20,726 nt of DNA from an uncultured Pseudomonadota bacterium (GTDB taxonomy: Bacteria; Pseudomonadota; Gammaproteobacteria; Steroidobacterales; Steroidobacteraceae), in the NCBI GenBank assembly GCA_903890265.1, contig CAITAM010000292.1, positions 1-20,726 of the forward strand, given 5' to 3'. Of this stretch, positions 15,892 through 20,726 are shown in pieces. Numbering within the stretch: the first letter of the stretch is position 1; each line of letters opens with the position of its first letter. The notes below the pieces were generated by a model, which ran no database searches, had not been told where the DNA came from, and saw nothing but the letters and a program-made list of their open reading frames with translations. Position numbers and translations under genes: made by a program.

Positions 15892-16557
15892 ATGAAAGAG
15901 GATCCCGTCGACCGCTACATCCCGATCGCGGAGGCAATAGCACGTCTGCTCGCCCCGAATGCTGAGGTTGTTATCCACGACCTCTCCAAAGGCGAAATCG
16001 CGCACATCGCCAACTGCTTCTCCAAGCGCCGAAGCGGCGATTCGTCGCTGACCGAAGTTGCCGACCTGGACCTGCGGCAACCGGTGATCGGGCCCTATGC
16101 CAAGACCAATTGGGACGGCCGGCGCCTCAAATCGGTATCCGCCGTGCTTAAGGATCGCCGCGGGAAGCCTGTCGGGTTGCTCTGCATCAATCAGGACATC
16201 GAGGCGTACTCGCAAGCGGTAAAGCAGCTGTCGGCCCTGATATCCCTGCCCGAGCGACACGAAGCGGCAACAACGATCTTCCCGGGAGATTGGCGCGAGT
16301 CTATCAATCAGAGGGTCTCCGCGTTGCTGAGCGAACGCAACGCCACCGTTGCGGGCCTGATGACTGACGACGTGAGTTCTTTGATTGCGGAACTTGATAG
16401 TGGCGGGATCTTCGGGATCCGCCACGCGGTGACCTACGTCGCCAGCATCCTGAGTATCTCACGAGCAACGCTGTATCAGCGCCTCAAGACCATCCGCGCG
16501 GGAGCATCCCGTCAATCGCCGAACCGAGGAACTACCCGTGCCAAGACCAAAGCGTAA
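15892..16557 (+). CDS. YheO/DauR-family transcriptional regulator (PAS-like + HTH)
   Basis: A 221-residue DNA-binding regulator. An N-terminal YheO-like PAS domain (about 5-115) shows RYIPIAEAIARLLAPNAEVV, IHDLSKGEIAHIAN and GKPVGLLCINQDIEAY. A C-terminal helix-turn-helix of the DauR-like type (about 160-205) reads LDSGGIFGIRHAVTYVA and LSISRATLYQRLKTIR. In Pseudomonas aeruginosa the related DauR represses the dauBA genes for D-arginine use and responds to arginine; DauB is itself an OCD-family enzyme, like the third gene here. I start at ATG 15892: the frame reaches 15790, but that would place the half-site array inside the gene. The Shine-Dalgarno is poor. Its last 20 bp overlap the aminotransferase gene. 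Confidence 0.87.
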   Translation: MKEDPVDRYIPIAEAIARLLAPNAEVVIHDLSKGEIAHIANCFSKRRSGDSSLTEVADLDLRQPVIGPYAKTNWDGRRLKSVSAVLKDRRGKPVGLLCINQDIEAYSQAVKQLSALISLPERHEAATTIFPGDWRESINQRVSALLSERNATVAGLMTDDVSSLIAELDSGGIFGIRHAVTYVASILSISRATLYQRLKTIRAGASRQSPNRGTTRAKTKA

Positions 16558-17677
16558 TTTTCAACTCGAGGTCTACTTCTCCAAGTGGGAGTTCGCCGCC
16601 CGATATCACCTGACGGCATCGGATGCCCAGAGCATCAGCCTGCGGGAACTCCTCGCCTATGCTTCGCCCGCTGATCGTGAACGATTCCAGGAACTGCATC
16701 TAGGCTACACGCAGACATTTGGCGCACCGACGCTGCGTGCTGCCATTGCAGCGACCTATGATTCATTGGCGGCCGAGGACATTCTTTGCTTTGCAGGTGC
16801 CGAAGAAGCGATCTACGTCGCGATGCAGGTCTTGTTGTCGCCTGATGACCACTGCATCGTCATCACGCCCAATTACCAGGCCGCGGAAACACTCCCACTG
16901 TCGATTTGCTCGGTGTCAGGGGTGCCGCTCGACGAAGAGAACGGCTGGGCGCTTGACGTTGATCGAATCAGGGCAGCGTTACGCCCGAACACGAAACTCA
17001 TCTCAATCAACTTCCCGAACAACCCCACGGGCGCCATTGCCTCGCACGCGGCGTATGCCGCTCTCGTGGAACTGTGCCGCTCACGCGGCATCTGGCTATT
17101 CAACGACGAAGTCTATCGATTGATCGAACGCGCTCCGGAACTGCGCCTGCCACAGGCCGCCGATACGTATGAACGCGGCATATCGCTCAATGTGATGTCC
17201 AAGTCCTATGGACTACCGGGTCTGCGAATCGGTTGGCTCGCAGCACGCGACCGGGATTTCCTGCTCCAGTGCGAACGGTACAAACATTTTCTCTCGATCT
17301 GCAATTCGGGACCCTCGGAGGTACTGGCTGAGATCGCGCTTTCAGCCCGAGAGCCAATTCTTGCGCGAAACCGCGGGATCGTCCGTCAGAACGTTGCGCT
17401 GCTCGGCGAATTCTTTGCGAGGTTTCCGGGGTTGTTCGATTGGCGCGAACCGGACGGCTCCTGCGTGTCATTCGTCCGTTACCGGGGAACGGATGGCGTC
17501 GAGACGTTCACGCGCCGCCTCGTCGAGGAAAGTGGTGTTTTGCTGCTGCCTGCGAGCGTCTACCGCTCGGATCTGGGACCGGTCCCGGCGGACCGGTTCC
17601 GCATCGGCTTTGGCCGATTAGGACTATCCCAGGGGCTCGAAGTCATGCGCGATTGGCTGGTTCGGAATGCCCGATGA
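16538..17677 (+). CDS. Fold-type I PLP-dependent aminotransferase (class I/II)
   Basis: A 379-residue PLP enzyme. The internal aldimine lysine is K222 in VMSKSYGLPGLRIGWLA, D190 in WLFNDEVYRLIE holds the pyridine nitrogen, and NFPNNPTGA is the usual substrate/PLP loop. LGYTQTFGAPTLRAAIAATY and the late FRIGFGR complete the family pattern. The opening (QLEVYFSKWEFAARYHLTASD) resembles a subgroup related to capreomycidine-synthase-like enzymes, so beta/gamma chemistry rather than plain transamination is possible; the substrate is not readable. The start is GTG 16538 with GAGGA 7 nt upstream, inside the end of the regulator gene. Its TGA overlaps the ATG of the next gene (ATGA), indicating translational coupling. 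Confidence 0.88.
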   Translation: MPRPKRNFQLEVYFSKWEFAARYHLTASDAQSISLRELLAYASPADRERFQELHLGYTQTFGAPTLRAAIAATYDSLAAEDILCFAGAEEAIYVAMQVLLSPDDHCIVITPNYQAAETLPLSICSVSGVPLDEENGWALDVDRIRAALRPNTKLISINFPNNPTGAIASHAAYAALVELCRSRGIWLFNDEVYRLIERAPELRLPQAADTYERGISLNVMSKSYGLPGLRIGWLAARDRDFLLQCERYKHFLSICNSGPSEVLAEIALSAREPILARNRGIVRQNVALLGEFFARFPGLFDWREPDGSCVSFVRYRGTDGVETFTRRLVEESGVLLLPASVYRSDLGPVPADRFRIGFGRLGLSQGLEVMRDWLVRNAR

Positions 17678-18630
17678 GCGACCCGCTGTCGACCTACGCG
17701 CTCAAGGACATCAAACCCCTCCTCCAGCCTGGCGAAGTCATCGCCGCCGTGAAGGAGGCACTGATTCGGCACTCCGCCGGTGAGGTGCAGTCCCCACTGC
17801 CTGGGCAACTCACCTTCCCCGAGGTCAACGGCGACTGCCACATCAAGTATGGACATATCCGGGGCGCGGACCAGTTCGTCGTCAAGATTGCGACGGGCTT
17901 CTACGACAATCCGCAAAGTGGCCAACCCGTAAACAACGGTCTGATGCTGCTGTTCGATGCCAGGACGGGCGCGCCTCGGTGCCTTTTCCAGGACGAGGGC
18001 TGGATGACGGCATGGCGCACGGCGGCAGCTGTGGCCCTGGCGGCGCACTGCCTTGCGCCGCGACCGGCACCTCGCGTTGGCATCATCGGTACCGGACAGC
18101 AGGCGCAGCTCGCCACGCAGTGGGTCGCGGTGGTCCTGCCGGGGGCCACCTTCATGCTCCTCGGGCGGGATGCATCTCGAACGCGCGAAACCGCCGATCG
18201 CTGCGGCGCGCGCGTGGCATCGTCCATGGCATCGCTCCTATCAAACAGCGATATCGTGATTACGACGACGCCCGCAGCGCACGCGCTGTTTGCTGCTGAA
18301 GATGCACACCCGGGCCAGCATTTCGTTGCGGTTGGCGCCGATGGACCGGAAAAGCAGGAGCTACCGCCGCAACTCTTCGCGAGAGCGGGCGTCATACTGA
18401 CCGATGATCGTGCACAGTGTCTTGCGCTTAGTGACTTCGGCCGGGCGGTCAGAACGGGCGTAGTCCTCGCCGACTCCGATCGAGCCTTCGGCGATATGCT
18501 CGGCGCCAGGTTCACCCTCGAGCGCAAACCCGCCGACATCACGATCGTAGACTTGACCGGACTTGCCGCGCAGGACATTGCAATTGCCAATCTTCTTTTT
18601 GGCAAGCTCCAGGAGCAAGCTCACCAATAA
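17674..18630 (+). CDS. Ornithine cyclodeaminase/mu-crystallin family dehydrogenase
   Basis: A 318-residue NAD(P)-dependent enzyme. The Rossmann motif is VGIIGTGQQAQ (about 135-145). The substrate side shows FVVKIATGFYDNP (K71) and MTAWRTAAAVALAA (R115), as in the OCD family, and the C-terminal part has IVDLTGLAAQDIAIANLLF where members usually have a KS-G-A--D pattern. Family members include ornithine cyclodeaminase, alanine dehydrogenase, DauB-type arginine dehydrogenase, ketimine reductases and SbnB. The oxidised or reduced substrate here is unknown, but coupling to the aminotransferase suggests that the two act in sequence on one amino or imino acid. It starts at ATG 17674, overlapping the upstream stop by ATGA, and is the last gene of the operon. 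A small hairpin CGGCT-GAG-AGCCG follows at 18665-18677 without a T run. Confidence 0.88.
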   Translation: MSDPLSTYALKDIKPLLQPGEVIAAVKEALIRHSAGEVQSPLPGQLTFPEVNGDCHIKYGHIRGADQFVVKIATGFYDNPQSGQPVNNGLMLLFDARTGAPRCLFQDEGWMTAWRTAAAVALAAHCLAPRPAPRVGIIGTGQQAQLATQWVAVVLPGATFMLLGRDASRTRETADRCGARVASSMASLLSNSDIVITTTPAAHALFAAEDAHPGQHFVAVGADGPEKQELPPQLFARAGVILTDDRAQCLALSDFGRAVRTGVVLADSDRAFGDMLGARFTLERKPADITIVDLTGLAAQDIAIANLLFGKLQEQAHQ

Positions 18631-18783
18631 GAGCCATTTATTTGCTCACGAGTTGGACAATGTCCGGCTGAGAGCCGTTGGTGTCGGTGCGAATCGGGTT
18701 TTTGCCAGTTTTGCCCTAGATTCCGACGGTTCGGATTGACAGCGAACCGTGGCAAACTTTGTAGGCAGCCCCCTCACTCCTAC

Positions 18784-18914
18784 TCAATTGTCTCCGGGAC
18801 TTTTAACCTGTTGTTTCGGCGAGTGGAATTTTCTTGTCCGCCACAACTTACCGTCAGAATTACCGACAAACACTGCCGCTTGAAGGCGATAGATGCCGAT
18901 AGATCTCGAAAGCC
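18784..18914 (+). repeat. Dispersed ~135-bp repeat, copy B
   Basis: Same orientation and same internal spacing as copy A: TCAATTGTCTCCG at 18784 and ACAACTTACCGTCAGA at 18843, 59 nt apart in both. It ends with two GCGATAGAT/CCGATAGAT units and CGAAAG. It lies between the OCD gene and the toxin gene, so copies A and B bracket the three-gene operon as direct repeats. The remaining DNA in 18631-18959 holds nothing else I can support. Confidence 0.7.
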
Positions 18915-18959
18915 CCCCGGCGGCAGACAATGGGGCGGGCCATAAATTCTCGGTTTCGC

Positions 18960-19391
18960 TCACGCCTCCGATTCGAACAAAAGCTGCAGAAACCGGGCTG
19001 GCGTGAGAACGGGAATGCCTTCATGGACAGCCAACTCCAGAAGATCGCCGTCACCACTGATGATCGCATCGGCCTGTCCAGTCACAGCCAGCGCGAGAAA
19101 CTTATCGTCATCCGGATCACGGGAAATTCCAGTCGCTGTTCCGGCGTCCTCATGCCAAAGCGCCAGTTCAACCAGTTCGGACAGGAACACGCTCCAGGAC
19201 TCCGGCTCACGGTACCGATCGAACTTGGGCCGATCGAGCCGGGACGCCAGTTCACCGAACGTCGATTCCGACAGCAATATGTCGATGCCGCGATCCAAAA
19301 CGGCATCGACCAATTGGCGTGCCGTTCCGGTGGGGGAGATCAGCGCTGCAATCCAGACGTTGCTGTCAATGACCAGCCGTTCAACTTTCAT
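18960..19391 (-). CDS. PIN-domain toxin of a toxin-antitoxin pair
   Basis: A 143-residue PIN-family ribonuclease of the 'putative toxin component' group (COG1569-like). The acidic metal-binding site is intact: D9 in LVIDSNVWIA, E47 in STFGELASRL, D95/D96 in RDPDDDKFLALA and D114/D116 in IISGDGDLLEL. When freed from its antitoxin such a protein would cut RNA and halt growth; the RNA target is unknown. It starts at ATG 19389-19391 and overlaps the antitoxin gene by 11 bp with a weak ribosome site, so its translation is probably coupled to that of the antitoxin, keeping the antitoxin in excess. The C-terminus reads TPARFLQLLFESEA. Confidence 0.9.
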   Translation of the reverse strand: MKVERLVIDSNVWIAALISPTGTARQLVDAVLDRGIDILLSESTFGELASRLDRPKFDRYREPESWSVFLSELVELALWHEDAGTATGISRDPDDDKFLALAVTGQADAIISGDGDLLELAVHEGIPVLTPARFLQLLFESEA

Positions 19392-19632
19392 CCGCGAGCA
19401 GCTTGTCCAGCGAGCCCTCGTTCATGCCATGAGCGGCCGCGTATTCGCTGGCGCGCTGCATGGCCTGACGCATACGCTCACGCGCAATACGCTGCCGACG
19501 GGCGTAGCTCTCGGCCGAAATCACCACTACGGAGGGACGGCCATTTCGGGTGATGCTGACGGGCTGGCGCTGGGCGGCTTCCATCACTTCGCCAAACCGG
19601 TTCTTGGCTTCAAGGGCGGTTATGCTTTTCAT
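19381..19632 (-). CDS. Phd/YefM-family antitoxin
   Basis: An 83-residue antitoxin from ATG 19632. The N-terminal DNA-binding/dimer domain is typical: SITALEAKNRFGEVMEAAQR, then QPVSITRNGRPSVVVISAESY. The C-terminal part (RERMRQAMQRASEYAAAHG, then MNEGSLDKLLADES) is the flexible toxin-neutralising tail. Two in-frame starts lie upstream: 19641, inside the -10 box, and 19668, the first base of the -35 box. Both are unlikely, which leaves 19632. This is right at the predicted transcription start with no Shine-Dalgarno, so the mRNA looks leaderless. The antitoxin-first, overlapping arrangement is the standard one. Confidence 0.88.
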   Translation of the reverse strand: MKSITALEAKNRFGEVMEAAQRQPVSITRNGRPSVVVISAESYARRQRIARERMRQAMQRASEYAAAHGMNEGSLDKLLADES

Positions 19633-19637
19633 GGCAG

Positions 19638-19655
19638 CCATAATAGCTGTTATGG
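19638..19655. promoter_or_regulatory. Palindromic operator of the toxin-antitoxin operon
   Basis: CCATAA-TAGCTG-TTATGG has perfect 6-bp arms, and its AGCT centre is also palindromic; only one base pair of the 18 bp fails. It covers the -10 box and is the expected binding site for the antitoxin or the toxin-antitoxin complex. Confidence 0.6.
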
Positions 19656-19668
19656 ACAGAACAGTCAA
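19640..19668 (-). promoter_or_regulatory. Sigma-70 promoter of the toxin-antitoxin operon
   Basis: TTGACT (19668-19663) and TATTAT (19645-19640) on the minus strand each match consensus at 5 of 6 positions, with a 17-bp spacer. It is the best promoter in the window. Transcription should begin about 7 nt on, at 19633-19632, on the antitoxin ATG. Confidence 0.65.
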
Positions 19669-19838
19669 AGTAAACGGATATATGTTAAGTTCGGCCGGGT
19701 CGGCGTCGAACCACGTCTAGCCGGTTCGAGTGCCTAAGCCTGCGTTCACAATGGACGCCGACCGTCGTCGCACGTGTGGATTCGGGTCGCGCAAAAGCCG
19801 ATATTCCTTCTCCATCTTCCGCGCCCGTTCATACCGCC

Positions 19839-19922
19839 TCACGACAAGATGTCCTCCAGCGTCTCGACGAAGTGCGTGGGTTGCCCGAGCATCATGAGAT
19901 GGCCGGTTCCCAGTTTCGCTAA
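19839..19922 (-). pseudogene. Alpha/beta-hydrolase C-terminal remnant
   Basis: The minus-strand frame reads AKLGTGHLMMLGQPTHFVE then TLEDILS and a stop (19841-19839). GTGHLMMLGQP is the usual surrounding of the catalytic His in alpha/beta hydrolases, and VETLEDILS is a standard last helix. A stop codon lies just upstream (about 19923), and no nucleophile elbow or core is found before it. This is therefore the last ~26 residues of a lost gene. The rest of 19670-20050 has no further recognisable gene. Confidence 0.55.
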
Positions 19923-20052
19923 AGCCTAGCCCCCCACCGATCACCTGACATCTAGAGGCCACACTTGGCGGCTCAAGGTTCCGATGTTGACATCCCCAAA
20001 GACTCGCGTGCCGGACAGTGACCTTCGCAACTGCTAGAAATGGATATCCACG

Positions 20053-20522
20053 ATGGTGACGTCCCCAGAAACGTCCGGCGTCCCACCGCCGCAATCAAAT
20101 CGCACACGCGCCCCAAGCATCGCCACCGCGACGGTTCCCGAAGCGCTTGCGACGCTTCACGTGAATCCTGATACAGGACTCACGCAGGCTGAGGTCGATA
20201 TACGGCGCAAGCAGCACGGCTACAACGAGGTCGCTGAAAAAAAGGGGCACCCAGCCTTACAATTCTGAAAAAGTTTTGGGGAATCTCTGCGTGGATGCTC
20301 GAACTGATCATGGTTCTATCAGCCGTGCTCAGGAATTATACCTACCTCGCGGTCGTGAGCGCGCTGCTGATTGTCAACGCCGTACTGCGCTTTACTCAGG
20401 AACAGCGAGCCGCTGGTGTCGTAGAGGCTCTGCGCAAGCGCCTGCAGGTCAACGCTCGTGTCTTTGCGCTGCTGATGGACCTCACCAAGGTGCCGCTGTT
20501 CCGCCGTCTGCAGATCGTCTGA
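20053..20522 (+). pseudogene. Plasma-membrane H+-ATPase (P-type, IIIA) relic with frameshift and internal deletion
   Basis: The first part (20053-20265) has the cation-ATPase N-terminal domain: LATLHVNPDTGLTQAEVDIR, then QHGYNEVAEKKGHPALQF. The frame stops at 20266. Reading from 20265 in the next frame it continues seamlessly with LKKFWGISAWMLELIMVLSA and the TM1-TM2 region (VSALLIVNAVLRFTQEQRAA), so one base is missing in TTC-CTG. After RLQVNARV (about 20460) the sequence jumps to FALLMDLTKVPLFRRLQIV, which looks like the extreme C-terminus of the same protein. The actuator, phosphorylation (DKTGT) and nucleotide domains and the later membrane helices are all gone: about 155 codons remain of a protein that is usually 750-900 residues. 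It cannot pump protons. Confidence 0.82.
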
Positions 20523-20534
20523 CCCTCTCGCCGA

Positions 20535-20726
20535 TCAGCCGCGGAAGATATCGAAGGGTTCGATCTTCAGCACCTTACGCACCCCGACGTAGCCGGAGAT
20601 CACTGCGATCAGCAACACCATGCCAAACGCCAGCGCGAGGTTCCAGTAGGTGATCGTCGCCGCGTAGTACGGCGACAGGCTTCGCGCGGCGGAGATGGCG
20701 AGCGTCACGAGCAGTATCCCGAGACC
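20535..20726 (-). CDS. FtsX-like ABC transporter permease, C-terminal end (5' end outside window)
   Basis: The minus-strand frame is open from the window edge to TGA (20537-20535) and encodes the last 63 residues, starting GLGILLVTLAISAARSLSPY. A final membrane helix (LALAFGMVLLIAVISGYVGV) is followed by the cytoplasmic ending RKVLKIEPFDIFRG, which is characteristic of MacB/DevC/FtsX-type permeases in which the last helix precedes an R-x-x-x-P-x-x-(I/L)-x-R tail. Such permeases couple to an ATPase to move lipids, peptides or drugs outward; the cargo is unknown. It lies tail to tail with the ATPase relic, 12 bp away. Confidence 0.75.
   Translation of the reverse strand, partial: GLGILLVTLAISAARSLSPYYAATITYWNLALAFGMVLLIAVISGYVGVRKVLKIEPFDIFRG

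Noticed and set aside
18736..18945. 69-residue plus-strand frame
   Set aside because: It lies largely in repeat copy B, and the matching frame is broken in copy A.
19700..19735. GGTTCGA on both strands, resembling a tRNA T-loop
   Set aside because: The flanking bases do not form a T-stem or acceptor stem, so it is not a tRNA or an att fragment that I can support.

Overview
The window is high-GC DNA from what looks like a gammaproteobacterium. This class-level guess rests on mltF next to tadA, a type VI secretion FHA protein, a TonB-dependent receptor and an exaC/DUF779 pair; no rRNA or other decisive marker is present. From the left edge to about 14.47 kb it is compact, ordinary chromosome. 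From about 14.5 kb to 20.5 kb it turns into a visibly less GC-rich, rearranged accessory region full of repeats and gene relics.

Left, core-like part. A truncated T6SS FHA protein (tagH-like) ends at 669. A tRNA-Ser(CGA) with encoded CCA and its own terminator follows on the minus strand, then mltF (lytic transglycosylase) facing tadA (tRNA adenosine deaminase). Next come a small secreted Cys-rich protein and a TonB-dependent receptor, convergent and sharing one hairpin over both stop codons. The receptor is divergent from a PhyH-type Fe(II)/2-oxoglutarate dioxygenase, which converges on an exported S9 prolyl-oligopeptidase-like peptidase. Then come a YkgJ-type Cys-cluster protein and, divergently, a cobalamin-domain radical SAM protein with a CX4CX2C motif. 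A minus-strand group follows: exaC-like aldehyde dehydrogenase and a DUF779 protein 9 bp apart, then a DHFR/RibD-C-like protein.

Right, accessory part. Between 14.47 and 15.89 kb there is no convincing intact gene. It holds an IS66-family transposase fossil whose catalytic Glu position is lost, and copies of a ~135-bp dispersed repeat. A tightly overlapping three-gene operon follows: a YheO/DauR-type regulator, a fold-type I PLP aminotransferase and an ornithine cyclodeaminase/mu-crystallin-family dehydrogenase. It is preceded by an array of GTCTA/TAGAC half-sites. Two good same-orientation copies of the repeat (15461 and 18784) flank this operon and a third, degenerate copy (14848) lies beyond the IS66 fossil, so the operon may be a mobilised metabolic cassette. 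Next is a PIN-toxin/Phd-antitoxin pair on the minus strand. Its near-consensus promoter, palindromic operator and apparently leaderless antitoxin start all lie within about 40 bp.

The final kilobase is a gene graveyard: the C-terminal scrap of an alpha/beta hydrolase and a P-type H+-ATPase reduced to its N-terminal region joined to its last few residues, with an added one-base frameshift. The window ends in the last 63 residues of an FtsX-like ABC permease on the minus strand.

The most promising candidate for an undescribed system is the repeat-flanked regulator/aminotransferase/OCD operon. The radical SAM/YkgJ divergent pair is second. Substrates cannot be assigned from sequence alone.
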